Source: JBBRHQ01 sp963738305
GTDB taxonomy: Bacteria; Actinomycetota; Thermoleophilia; Solirubrobacterales; 70-9
NCBI GenBank assembly: GCA_963738305.1
Contig: CAVTVU010000012.1
Location: 60,730-124,729 of the forward strand
DNA length: 64,000 nt
Direction of reading: 5' to 3'
In this document: one piece after another, positions 8,357 to 16,439 of the stretch
Numbering within the stretch: position 1 is the first letter of the stretch
Layout: every line of letters starts with the position of its first letter
Position numbers and translations under genes: made by a program
The notes under the pieces: model-generated
Database searches by the model: none
Seen by the model: only the letters and a program-made list of their open reading frames with translations
Told to the model about the DNA's origin: nothing

Positions 8357-8977
8357 TTACTCGATCAGCGACTCGCGCAGCGCGATGGCGATCGCGTTGG
8401 CGCGATTGCGGGCCTCGAGGCGAACCAGGATGTTCTTGGTGTGCGTCTTGACCGTCTCCTCGCCGACCCCCAGCTCTCGGGCCGCCGCGGTGGCCGATTG
8501 ACCGTCGGCGAGCAGCTGAAGGATCTGGCGCTGACGGCGGGTCAGCTTGCCCCGGCTCCCCCGCGGCGGCACGGCCGGATCGACGAAGCGCTCCTGCCGG
8601 CGCGCCGCGGTGACCGCCTCGAGCAGCAGCTCGATGCCGGCCGTGCGCGTCAGGTAGGCGCTCGCGCCGGCGGCAATCACCGTGGCGGCCATTTGACGTT
8701 CGGGCTGGCGGCCATGGGCGACGATCCCGACGCCGGGCTCGTCCCGATGGATCGCCCGGACGGCCTGGGACCCGCTCATGCCGTCGCCGCCCGCCTCCGA
8801 CCAGGGAAGGGCATCGATGATCGCCACCTCGAAGCCACCGACGCCGCGGATCAGCTCCACGGCCTCCTCGCGGGTCGGGGCCTCCTCCACCTCGAAGGTG
8901 TCGGCAAGCACCCTGCGGGCGCCGAGGCGAAAAAGGGGATGGCCGTCGTTGATAAGACAGCGTGGCCGGTCGCTCAG
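8357..8977 (-). CDS. NarL/FixJ-family response regulator
   Basis: Receiver plus LuxR-type DNA-binding domain. The first conventional start (GTG 8911) would cut off the receiver's first strand, yet the same frame upstream reads RCLINDGHPLFRLGARRVL, a clear receiver N-terminus. The best start is therefore CTG at 8975-8977, with GGAGAGG 4 nt upstream. Phospho-acceptor is probably Asp55 (VAIIDALPW); the acidic pocket is Asn-Asp rather than Asp-Asp. C-terminal HTH: LTRRQRQILQLLADGQSATAAARELGVGEETVKTHTKNI. No partner histidine kinase is adjacent. Confidence 0.85.
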   Translation of the reverse strand: MSDRPRCLINDGHPLFRLGARRVLADTFEVEEAPTREEAVELIRGVGGFEVAIIDALPWSEAGGDGMSGSQAVRAIHRDEPGVGIVAHGRQPERQMAATVIAAGASAYLTRTAGIELLLEAVTAARRQERFVDPAVPPRGSRGKLTRRQRQILQLLADGQSATAAARELGVGEETVKTHTKNILVRLEARNRANAIAIALRESLIE

Positions 8978-9092
8978 GGGACCTCTCCGATCTGCCGGTT
9001 TGGTTGGCTCGTCTCGCTCCCCACGTCTCGGTGGCCCGATCCTAGCCCAGCGGCGCCCGCACCAATGTCTCGGTTTCCGCCCTTTGCGATCT

Positions 9093-9121
9093 TTGTCGAG
9101 GCTTCCGGAACTTGCGATACA
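9093..9121 (+). promoter_or_regulatory. putative promoter of the Rrf2 regulator
   Basis: TTGTCG (9093-9098), 17-nt spacer, GATACA (9116-9121), then 8 nt to the ATG at 9130. Transcription would start almost at the start codon. On the other strand TAGGAT (9039-9044) may serve the divergent response regulator. Confidence 0.4.
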
Positions 9122-9129
9122 AACAACTG

Positions 9130-9528
9130 ATGATCTCGGTCACCTCAAAATCCCGCTACGCGGTGGTCGCGATGGCCGAGCTGGCCAAGTCGGGGGACCG
9201 GCCAGTGCCGATCAAGGAGCTGGCCGAACGGCGCGGAATGCCCGAGCAGTTCCTCGAGCAGCTCTTCTCGACGCTGCGCCGGGCCGGGTTGCTGAACAGC
9301 CACCGGGGGATGAAGGGCGGCTACACCCTCTCCCGCCCGGCCGAAGAGATCGAGGTGCTCGAGGTCGTGCAGGCCCTCGACGGAAAGATCGGCCAAGAGG
9401 CCGACGAGGCAGGGGGGATCTGGGCGGAGGGCGTCGCCGCGCTGCGCAAGGTCTTCGGCCAGACGACGATCGCCGAGATTGCCCGGCGCGAGGCCGAGGA
9501 GTCGGGCTCGGAGATGTACTACATCTAG
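9130..9528 (+). CDS. Rrf2-family transcriptional regulator, CymR-like
   Basis: 132 residues. N-terminal winged helix (KSRYAVVAMAELAKSG, then PIKELAERRGMPEQFLEQLFSTLRRAGLLNSHRG, wing GMKGGYTLSR) and C-terminal dimerisation helix. It has no cysteine, so it cannot hold the Fe-S cluster of IscR or NsrR, and it ends EMYYI, close to the MFYI end I recall for the cysteine regulator CymR of Bacillus. cysK-cysE lie 3 kb downstream, making a role in sulfur control plausible but unproven. ATG 9130 is chosen over TTG 9112 because Rrf2 proteins start just before this segment. Confidence 0.85.
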   Translation: MISVTSKSRYAVVAMAELAKSGDRPVPIKELAERRGMPEQFLEQLFSTLRRAGLLNSHRGMKGGYTLSRPAEEIEVLEVVQALDGKIGQEADEAGGIWAEGVAALRKVFGQTTIAEIARREAEESGSEMYYI

Positions 9529-9739
9529 CTGCTCCGCCAGCCCCGCGGCCTGAAACCGTCCCCAGTGTCGGTGGTCGCATCAGCAGCGCCACCCCGTCGC
9601 CCGCCCCCGGTACGTCCTGGATCTCGGACTGGAGATCGCTCCAGGCCGTCCCGCCGGCGGTCCGGCCGCCAGGTCCACCTGCCCGAGGACCGCCGGGCTT
9701 GTCTCGGGTACTCCGTGCCGACCTGCTATCCGTTCGCCG

Positions 9740-10393
9740 ATGCGATCCGAAGACCTCGATGCCCTGCTGGCCGAGCAGTCCGCGTATTACCGTGCTATCG
9801 CTCCCGAGTACGAGGCGGGCGCGCTGGAGCTGCCGGGAGGTGAGGAGCTCGAGGCTGCCCTCGACGCCTTCGCTCCGAGCGGCGACGTCCTGGAGCTGGC
9901 CTGCGGGCCCGGCAGATGGACGGGCCAGCTTTTGCGCCACGTTGAGAGCGTCACCGCCGTCGACGGCTCCTCCGAGATGCTGACGATCGCCGCCGAGCGG
10001 GTCGGAGGTGACCCGCGAGTGCGCTTCGTCAACGCAGACCTGTTCGAGTGGCGCCCGGATCGCGCCCACGACGTCGTCTTCTTCGGCTTCTGGCTCTCCC
10101 ACGTGCCGCCGGCGCGCTTCGATTCCTTCTGGTCCATGGTCGGCGAGTGCCTGCGACCAGGTGGACGCGTCTTCTTCGTCGACGACGGCTACATCACGGC
10201 CGATGAGCGGATCGAGGGCGAGCCGCGGACGACCATCCGCCGGCGTCTCTCCGACGGCAGAGACTTCCGGGTGGTCAAGGTGGCGCAGGATCCCACCGAG
10301 CTCGAGCAGCGCCTCACCGGTCTCGGCTGGGAGATCGCGGTGACCCAGACAGCCGGTCCGTTCTACTGGGGCGAGGGCGGGCCAGCCGCCTGA
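9740..10393 (+). CDS. class I SAM-dependent methyltransferase
   Basis: 217 residues. Motif I is VLELACGPGRWT (about residue 50), followed by VTAVDGSSEMLTIAAER (acidic loop binding the ribose) and a post-motif block CLRPGGRVFFVDDGY. Substrate unknown; the general form resembles small-molecule or lipid methyltransferases. TATCCG, a near match to the -10 box, ends 7 nt before the ATG. The 211-nt gap before it (9529-9739) holds only a weak 6-bp inverted repeat. Confidence 0.85.
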   Translation: MRSEDLDALLAEQSAYYRAIAPEYEAGALELPGGEELEAALDAFAPSGDVLELACGPGRWTGQLLRHVESVTAVDGSSEMLTIAAERVGGDPRVRFVNADLFEWRPDRAHDVVFFGFWLSHVPPARFDSFWSMVGECLRPGGRVFFVDDGYITADERIEGEPRTTIRRRLSDGRDFRVVKVAQDPTELEQRLTGLGWEIAVTQTAGPFYWGEGGPAA

Positions 10394-10473
10394 GGCCGAG
10401 GGATGGTCCGGTGGATCCGATTCGGCGGCTCCCGCCGGGGTAGAACCTCGATGATCAACCGAAGGAGCAAGCG

Positions 10474-10863
10474 ATGCCCAACGACTACACCCAGATCAAA
10501 CTGACCGACGTCAACGACTCGGCGCCCGAGTTCGGCTACGCGGAGGTCCAGGAGGCGAGGTTCGCGAAGGACGACCTCGACGCCCAGGACACCGGGATCA
10601 GCCACCACAGGCTAAAGGCCGGCCGGCGCCAGCCCTTCGCGCACAAGCACGAGGAAGCGGAGGAGGTCTACGTGATCCTCGACGGCTCCGGCAAGCTCAA
10701 CCTCGACGGGGAGATCCTCGAGGTTTCCAAGCTCGACGCGATCCGCATCGCCCCAGGCGTCACCCGGGCCCTGGAGGCGGGACCGGAGGGGATCGAGGTG
10801 CTGGCGGTCGGCCGGCGCCACGACGGCGACGGTGAGCTGATCCAGGATTGGTGGGCGGAGTAG
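10474..10863 (+). CDS. cupin-domain protein
   Basis: 129 residues forming a single cupin barrel: HHRLKAGRRQPFAHKHEEAEEVYVILDG (metal-binding HxH...E) and the second motif near DAIRIAPGVTRALEAG. It has a good ribosome-binding site (GAAGGAG, 6 nt before ATG). Enzymatic or binding role not readable. Confidence 0.85.
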   Translation: MPNDYTQIKLTDVNDSAPEFGYAEVQEARFAKDDLDAQDTGISHHRLKAGRRQPFAHKHEEAEEVYVILDGSGKLNLDGEILEVSKLDAIRIAPGVTRALEAGPEGIEVLAVGRRHDGDGELIQDWWAE

Positions 10864-10915
10864 CCGGAGCTCTGATCCACGCCGCCGGCCTGGGGGCGGC
10901 GAACCGCGGCGAACT

Positions 10916-11506
10916 TCAAGTTGAGTCTGAGTCAGCGACCGAAGTTGAAGCTCGGCTCGCGGTCCGCAGCGCCTCGGAGCGGTCGAGGAAGTCCTGCTGG
11001 CTCACCACCAGCCCCCGCCTCAGCGTGAACAGCTGGTAGACGGGGAGGCTGACGGCCACGCCACTGCCCGATCCGTGTCCGCTCTGCCGGGTCGTGACCA
11101 GGACCCTCTCGCCGAGGTCGAGCATTTCCTCGGGGTCCCAGCGGATGTCCTCGAAGGCGTCGAGCCAACGGCTCCAGAAGCGCAGGTAGCCTTGGTGGCC
11201 CCGGTAGACCGTCTCGAAGTCCGGAGGCAGCAGATCGGCGCTCGGGTGGTACTCGTAGGCAACCGGGTCGTTGGTCAGGAGGATCAGCTCGAAGTCGCGG
11301 CGGTTGGCTGCGGCGTAGGCTCGGACCATCGCTCGGGCCAGGACCATCCGGCGGAGGCGGGAGCGCGGGGGCAGTCGCAGGATGGCGGCCCCCCACCGAC
11401 GTGAGAGGCCCGGCACCTGGAGGCGCAGGCGCTCGTCGAGGGTGCGGCTGCTGCCCGCCCTCTCGCTTGGGGGCGCGAGGATGACCCGAACCCCGCGCAG
11501 GGTCAT
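10916..11506 (-). CDS. SnoaL-like (NTF2 superfamily) protein
   Basis: 196 residues from ATG 11504-11506, supported by AAAGGA just upstream. The cone-shaped NTF2-like fold is recognisable from residue 55: MVRAYAAANRRDFELILLTND, YRGHQGYLRFWSRWLDAFEDI, and the closing strands VYQLFTLRRGLVVSQQDFLDR. Members of this fold are polyketide cyclases, dehydratases or binding proteins; which is unknown here. Confidence 0.75.
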   Translation of the reverse strand: MTLRGVRVILAPPSERAGSSRTLDERLRLQVPGLSRRWGAAILRLPPRSRLRRMVLARAMVRAYAAANRRDFELILLTNDPVAYEYHPSADLLPPDFETVYRGHQGYLRFWSRWLDAFEDIRWDPEEMLDLGERVLVTTRQSGHGSGSGVAVSLPVYQLFTLRRGLVVSQQDFLDRSEALRTASRASTSVADSDST

Positions 11507-11602
11507 CGTCCTTTCCGCTCCATCGTTCTCGCAGTATCCGGCACCGGCCCGCCTCGCCGACGAGGCCCGCCCGCCCCGCCTGGCCAATGCAGGATCGCTC
11601 GC

Positions 11603-11953
11603 ATGCTCATACTTTCGTCCAGTTCGCGTGCGGATCTTGGCAATCTTCTCGGCCCGGTGCGCGAATACCGACTTCACATCAGCATTCCCGGCCTCGAGTT
11701 CGAGATGCCCGACGAATGGGGCGCCCTGATGAAGTTCCTCGAGCGCCACCATTCCGACCTCGCCCCCCGGGTCACCTGGGACGCTGCCCACCTCGCCGTT
11801 GTCAGCCTTTCGCTCAACACCGAGAGCGAGGCGCGCGCCGTCCGGCTCAGCATCGATGCGGTCAGCGACGCCCTCCACCAGACCGGTCTCGGGGCCTTCT
11901 ATCCGCAGGGCGTCGACATCGAGCAGATCAACGACTTCGTCCCGGCGGGCTGA
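11603..11953 (+). CDS. hypothetical small protein
   Basis: 116 residues, soluble, predicted alpha/beta (LHISIPGLEFEMPDEWGAL, then VTWDAAHLAVVSLSL). Not recognised. An internal GTG at 11657 could be the real start, since the first 18 residues look less protein-like. The stop TGA (11951-11953) abuts the stop codon of the next gene on the opposite strand. Confidence 0.6.
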   Translation: MLILSSSSRADLGNLLGPVREYRLHISIPGLEFEMPDEWGALMKFLERHHSDLAPRVTWDAAHLAVVSLSLNTESEARAVRLSIDAVSDALHQTGLGAFYPQGVDIEQINDFVPAG

Positions 11954-12247
11954 CTACCAGGGGACGCTGGTGCAGCGGTCGGCTGCGCTGGCGGCGTCAT
12001 CCGGCCGCGTCGGGGTGAGGTAGCCGACGGAACGAGCGTTCCCCGGGCTCGGTGCCACGTAGGAGTAGCCGTTCGGGTTCGCCAGCTCGGCCTTGTTGAG
12101 GCAGTTGCGGTAGTGGAGCTCTCCGCCGATCCAGGCCAGCAGCGCGATCGCCGCGATCACCGCGATCGTCACGCCGAGCGCGGCACGCCGATCGGCGATC
12201 GCGTCGGCCGCCCGCGAGGTCGTGATCGCTTCGGCCGTGTTGGACAT
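11954..12247 (-). CDS. single-pass membrane protein, unknown function
   Basis: 97 residues. A charged cytoplasmic N-terminus (about 25 residues), one transmembrane helix (LGVTIAVIAAIALLAWIGG), and an exported tail with two cysteines (YRNC and DRCTSVPW) that could form a disulfide. It lies between two convergent neighbours and is not recognised. Confidence 0.6.
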   Translation of the reverse strand: MSNTAEAITTSRAADAIADRRAALGVTIAVIAAIALLAWIGGELHYRNCLNKAELANPNGYSYVAPSPGNARSVGYLTPTRPDDAASAADRCTSVPW

Positions 12248-12388
12248 GGTGGCGCCGAGGCGCGGGGACACGCCGCCAGCGTAATCCCGGGGGACGTGCA
12301 GACGCCGGTCCGGGGACCCCTGGACGAAACCGTCCAGATCGAGGCGACGCGCGGCGGCCTCCGCCCACTCGCAGGGGCCGGCGGCCGC

Positions 12389-12394
12389 TACCGT
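12389..12394 (+). promoter_or_regulatory. putative extended -10 box before cysK (GCTACCGT)
   Basis: TACCGT at 12389-12394 with GC in front matches the TACCNT boxes before leuL, ilvB and the sulfoquinovose synthase gene. It would give a leader of about 55 nt for cysK. The 210-nt gap 12248-12457 otherwise holds nothing recognisable. Confidence 0.35.
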
Positions 12395-12457
12395 GGCTGA
12401 ATCGAGGCGGCATCCGAACAGGCGACGGGCGCCCGAATCGGCCCCGAGGCTTCCGCG

Positions 12458-13354
12458 GTGGTGGGAAACACCCCGATGGTCCGCCTGGGCCGGCTGGCCG
12501 GCGGCCTGGGTGGCGAGGTCTGCGTAAAGCTCGAGTACTTCAACCCTGGCGGCTCGGTCAAGGACCGCATCGGGGTGGCGATGATCGACGCGGCCGAGCG
12601 CGACGGTCTCCTGCGCCCGGGCAGCTCCGCGATCGTCGAGCCGACCTCGGGAAACACCGGGATCGCCCTGGCAATGGTCTGCGCCGCGCGCGGCTACGAC
12701 CTGATCCTGACCATGCCGGAGGGGATGAGCCGCGAGCGCGGCAAGCTGCTGCGGGCCTACGGCGCCGAGGTCCGCGAGACGCATTCCATGGGCGGAATGA
12801 GCGAGGCGGTGGAGCTGGCGATCCAGATCAGCGAGCAGCGCAAAGCCTTCGTGCCCCAGCAGTTCTCTAACCCGGCCAACCCCGAGATCCACCGGCAGAC
12901 GACGGCCGAGGAAATCTGGCGCGACTGCGAGGGCGAGGTGGGCGCCTTCGTCGCCGGGGTCGGCACCGGCGGCACGATCACCGGGGTCGGGCGGATGCTG
13001 CGCGAGCGCTCCCCGGAGACCCGGGTCGTCGCGGTCGAGCCGGCCACCTCGGCGGTCCTCTCCGGCGGCAGGCCGGGCCCTCACAAGATCCAGGGCATCG
13101 GCGCTGGCTTCGTCCCCGAGGTCCTCGATCGGTCGGTGGTCGACGAGACGATCGCGGTCACCGACGAGGATGCGCTGGAGACCGCGCGCCTGGCCGGGAT
13201 CCGGGAGGGGATCCTTTCGGGCATCTCCGCCGGGGCCAACATCAAGGCGGCGCTCGAGGTGGCGGTGCGGCCGGAGATGGAGGGGAGGCGGGTGGTGACG
13301 ATCGTCTGCGATTCCGGCGAGCGCTATATGTCGCTGCCGTTCTTCGCCCCCTGA
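12458..13354 (+). CDS. cysK: cysteine synthase (O-acetylserine sulfhydrylase)
   Basis: PLP enzyme making cysteine from O-acetylserine and sulfide. The PLP lysine sits in YFNPGGSVKDRIG, the substrate loop is EPTSGNTGIAL, the phosphate loop GVGTGGTITGVG, and the PLP N1 serine is in IVCDSGERYMS. GTG 12458 or 12455 are the first usual starts, giving about 298 residues; the frame is open back to a TGA near 12399 without another usual start codon, so the N-terminus is uncertain by up to some 20 residues. Two nt before cysE. Confidence 0.94.
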   Translation: MVGNTPMVRLGRLAGGLGGEVCVKLEYFNPGGSVKDRIGVAMIDAAERDGLLRPGSSAIVEPTSGNTGIALAMVCAARGYDLILTMPEGMSRERGKLLRAYGAEVRETHSMGGMSEAVELAIQISEQRKAFVPQQFSNPANPEIHRQTTAEEIWRDCEGEVGAFVAGVGTGGTITGVGRMLRERSPETRVVAVEPATSAVLSGGRPGPHKIQGIGAGFVPEVLDRSVVDETIAVTDEDALETARLAGIREGILSGISAGANIKAALEVAVRPEMEGRRVVTIVCDSGERYMSLPFFAP

Positions 13355-13356
13355 CC

Positions 13357-14097
13357 ATGCTCGGCCTCGGCCAAACATTAAGCAGGGTGATCGGCGAGAT
13401 CCGCTCCGACGTCGCCGCCGCGCGGGACCGCGATCCGGCGGCGCGCGGCGCCTCCTCGCTCGAGATCCTCGCCGGGTGGGCGGGGGTGCAGGCGATCCTC
13501 GCCCACCGCGTGGCGCACGCGATGCACCAGGCCGGCATTCCGCTGGGGCCGACGGCGATCGCCTACATGAGCCGGTCGGTCACGGGGGTCGAGATCCACC
13601 CCGGGGCGAGGATCGGCTGCGATTTCTTCATCGACCATGGCTCCGGGGTGGTGATCGGGGAGACCGCCGAGGTCGGCGAGCGAGTGACCCTGTATCAGGG
13701 CGTGACCCTCGGGGGGACCGGCTTCCAGCGCGGCAAGCGGCATCCGACCCTCGCCGACAACGTCACGATCGGATCGGGGGCGAAGCTGTTGGGCCCGATC
13801 GAGGTCGGCGAGGGGGCCAAGGTTGGCGCCAACACCGTCGTCGTCGAAGACGTGCCCGCGGCCGCCACCGTGGTCGGCAACCCGGGGCATCCGGTGCGGG
13901 TCGAGGGGCGTCCGGTCGAGGGCCCCGACGCCGACTGGATTCACCTTCCGGATCCCGTCGCGGATGCGATCAAGGCGCTCTCGGAGCAGATCGCCGAGCT
14001 GGAGCGGCGACTGGCCGAGGTGGAGGGAGGCGAGCAGCCCGACCCCTCGGTCCGCGAGCTGAGACCCAAGCGCGGGCGCTCCTCCGCCGGCGGTTAG
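13357..14097 (+). CDS. cysE: serine O-acetyltransferase
   Basis: Acetylates serine with acetyl-CoA, the step before CysK. 246 residues. Short helical N-terminus, then left-handed beta-helix hexapeptides: VEIHPGARIGCDFFIDHGSGVVIGETAEVGERV and LGGTGFQRGKRHPTLADNVTIGSGAKLLGPIEVG. Catalytic His is in FIDHGSG. A charged C-terminal coiled segment (IAELERRLAEVEGGEQ) is longer than in short actinobacterial forms. Transcribed with cysK, separated by 2 nt. Confidence 0.95.
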   Translation: MLGLGQTLSRVIGEIRSDVAAARDRDPAARGASSLEILAGWAGVQAILAHRVAHAMHQAGIPLGPTAIAYMSRSVTGVEIHPGARIGCDFFIDHGSGVVIGETAEVGERVTLYQGVTLGGTGFQRGKRHPTLADNVTIGSGAKLLGPIEVGEGAKVGANTVVVEDVPAAATVVGNPGHPVRVEGRPVEGPDADWIHLPDPVADAIKALSEQIAELERRLAEVEGGEQPDPSVRELRPKRGRSSAGG

Positions 14098-14158
14098 ATG
14101 AGATGCGAAGCGCCACCCGCGTCATCCGGGTGCGCGGAGTCCTGGAATTGCTCATCTA
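14095..14158 (+). terminator. nested stem-loop after cysE
   Basis: TAGATGAG (14095-14102, including the cysE stop) pairs with CTCATCTA (14151-14158), enclosing a second stem CACCCG/CGGGTG (14114-14119 with 14127-14132). No T tract follows. Likely end of the cysKE transcript. Confidence 0.45.
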
Positions 14159-14189
14159 GCCCGCCGGAGGCGCGGATATCCTGAGCTGG

Positions 14190-16439
14190 GTGAGAGCGAT
14201 CACCGAGCCCGACGCCGCCGAGCAGCCCGTCGAGGCCACCGGGGCGCCGACCGCGGCGGGGACGGACCGGGTCGAACGGCTCCTCGCCGACCTCAACCGG
14301 CCCCAGCGCGAAGCTGTGGAGCACGCCGAGGGGCCATTGCTCGTGCTCGCCGGGGCCGGCTCGGGCAAGACCCGGGTCCTCACCCACCGGATCGCCTACC
14401 TGCTGGCCACCGGCCGCTCCCGGCCCGGCGAGATCCTCGCGATCACCTTCACCAACAAGGCGGCGACCGAGATGCGGGAGCGGGTCGGGGGCCTGGTCGG
14501 CCGAGCGGTGCGGGCGATGTGGGTGACGACCTTCCACTCCGCCTGCGCGCGGATGCTCCGGGTCGACGCCGAACGCCTCGGTTACTCGCGCGCCTTCACG
14601 ATCTACGACGAGGCCGACTCGCTACGAATGATCAAGCGCTGCATGGCCGAGCTGGAGATCGACCCGAAGCGTTTCCCGCCGCGTGCGCTCCGCGCCCAGA
14701 TTTCGGGGGCCAAGAACCGCCTGGTGGACGCGGTCGCCTTCGCCGAGGCGCAGGGGTCGGTCTTCGAGGAGACCGCCGCCGAGGTCTTCACGCTCTACGA
14801 GAAGCGGATGCTCGAAGCAAACGCGATGGACTTCGACGACCTGCTGGTGCGCACGGTCAACGTGATGGAGCTGTTCGAAGCATCGCGCGAGCGCTGGCGG
14901 AACGCCTTCCGCCACGTGCTCGTCGACGAGTACCAGGACACCAACCGCGCCCAGTACAGGCTGCTGCAGCTCCTCGCCGGTTCCGAGCAGAACCTGATGG
15001 TCGTCGGCGATGACTTCCAGTCGATCTACAGCTTCCGGGCCGCCGAGATCCGCAACATCCTCGACTTCGAGAGCGACTTCCCGGCCGCCGAGGTGGTCAA
15101 GCTCGAGCAGAACTACCGTTCCACTAAGACGATTCTCGGCGCCGCAAACGCGCTGATCGAGCGCAACCGATCCAACCGGCCGAAGACCCTGTGGACCGAG
15201 ATCGAGGGCGGTGAGCCGGTGCAGCTCTCCGAGCTAGCCGACGAGCACGAGGAGGCTCGCTGGGTCGCGGGGGAGATCGAGCGGCTGGAGAGCGAGGAGG
15301 GGGTCCGGCGCGAGGACGTCGCCGTCTTCTACCGCACCAATGCGATGAGCCGGGTGCTCGAGGACACCCTCGTCCGCTTCGAGCTTCCGTACCAGGTGAT
15401 CGGCGGCACCAAGTTCTACGAACGGGCCGAGATCAAGGACGCGATCGCCTACCTCAGCCTGCTCGCCAACCCCTCTGACGCGGTCTCGTTCGGCCGCATC
15501 GTCAACTCACCGCGGCGCGGGATCGGCGCGACCAGCCAGGCGCGGCTGCTCTCGCACTCCAACACCACCGGTCTGCCGATCTGGGAGATTGCGGCGGCGC
15601 CAGATCGGGTCCCCGGCCTTGGCGCCGCCGCGGTCAAGGCGGTGGGCCGGTTCAGCGAGACCATCGAGGGATTGCGGGAGCGGGCCGACGGTCCGGTGGC
15701 CAAGCTGCTGGAGGCAACCCTGCACGAGGCCGGGTACCTGGAGGCGCTGGAGGCCGAGCGAACGATCGAGGCGGAGGGCCGGATCGAGAACCTCGGCGAG
15801 CTGATCGGGGTGGCGACCGAGTTCGACGCCAACCGCGAGATCGAGGGCGCCGCCGGCGTCAGCGCGCTGGAGGAGTTCCTCCAGCAGATCTCCCTCTACA
15901 CCGAACAGGACAGCATCCGCGAGGAATCCCTGATCACGCTGATGACACTGCACAATGCCAAGGGACTCGAGTACGACACTGTCTTCATGGTCGGTTGCGA
16001 GGAGGGGGTCTTCCCGCACATGCGGGCGCTGGAGGAGGGGGGAGAGGAGGAGGAGCGCCGCCTCTGCTACGTCGGCCTCACCCGCGCACGCCGCCGTCTC
16101 TATCTGACCTGGGCGCGAGAGCGGCGCGTCTTCGGCGGTCGGCCCGAGCGCAACGTGCCCTCGCGCTTCATCGACGAGCTGCCGGTCGAGTTGACCGAGC
16201 GGCATTCCAGCGCCCCCGGGGCCGGCGTCGCGACCTGGGGCGCCGCGACAGGCGCGGCTGCCCCGGCGCAGCCCGGACCGGCGCTGGAGCTGGAGACAGG
16301 GGACGACGTCGTCCACGCCAGCTTCGGCGAAGGCGTCGTCACGGCGGTCGAGCCGGGCGGCGTGATCGTCGTCCGCTTCGCCGATGATGGGTCGGAGCGC
16401 AAGCTGATGGCCGACTACGCGCCGGTACGCAGGCGCTGA
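14190..16439 (+). CDS. pcrA: UvrD/PcrA-type ATP-dependent DNA helicase
   Basis: SF1A helicase of DNA repair and rolling-circle replication. 749 residues from GTG. Walker A LVLAGAGSGKTRVLTHR, motif Ia ITFTNKAATEM, Walker B VLVDEYQDTN, motif III VVGDDFQSIYSFRAA, motif IV LEQNYRSTKTIL, motif V TLMTLHNAKGLEYDTVF, motif VI CYVGLTRARRRLYLTW. The C-terminal Tudor-like tail (DDVVHASFGEGVVTAVEPGG), which binds RNA polymerase in PcrA, is present. TATCCT ends 7 nt before the GTG. Its TGA overlaps the folD ATG by one base. Confidence 0.93.
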   Translation: MRAITEPDAAEQPVEATGAPTAAGTDRVERLLADLNRPQREAVEHAEGPLLVLAGAGSGKTRVLTHRIAYLLATGRSRPGEILAITFTNKAATEMRERVGGLVGRAVRAMWVTTFHSACARMLRVDAERLGYSRAFTIYDEADSLRMIKRCMAELEIDPKRFPPRALRAQISGAKNRLVDAVAFAEAQGSVFEETAAEVFTLYEKRMLEANAMDFDDLLVRTVNVMELFEASRERWRNAFRHVLVDEYQDTNRAQYRLLQLLAGSEQNLMVVGDDFQSIYSFRAAEIRNILDFESDFPAAEVVKLEQNYRSTKTILGAANALIERNRSNRPKTLWTEIEGGEPVQLSELADEHEEARWVAGEIERLESEEGVRREDVAVFYRTNAMSRVLEDTLVRFELPYQVIGGTKFYERAEIKDAIAYLSLLANPSDAVSFGRIVNSPRRGIGATSQARLLSHSNTTGLPIWEIAAAPDRVPGLGAAAVKAVGRFSETIEGLRERADGPVAKLLEATLHEAGYLEALEAERTIEAEGRIENLGELIGVATEFDANREIEGAAGVSALEEFLQQISLYTEQDSIREESLITLMTLHNAKGLEYDTVFMVGCEEGVFPHMRALEEGGEEEERRLCYVGLTRARRRLYLTWARERRVFGGRPERNVPSRFIDELPVELTERHSSAPGAGVATWGAATGAAAPAQPGPALELETGDDVVHASFGEGVVTAVEPGGVIVVRFADDGSERKLMADYAPVRRR

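Noticed and set aside
9529..9739. Small gene in the gap before the methyltransferase
   Set aside because: Frames there are Pro/Arg-rich with no conserved look and no ribosome-binding site; only a weak CTGGAG/CTCCAG inverted repeat is present.
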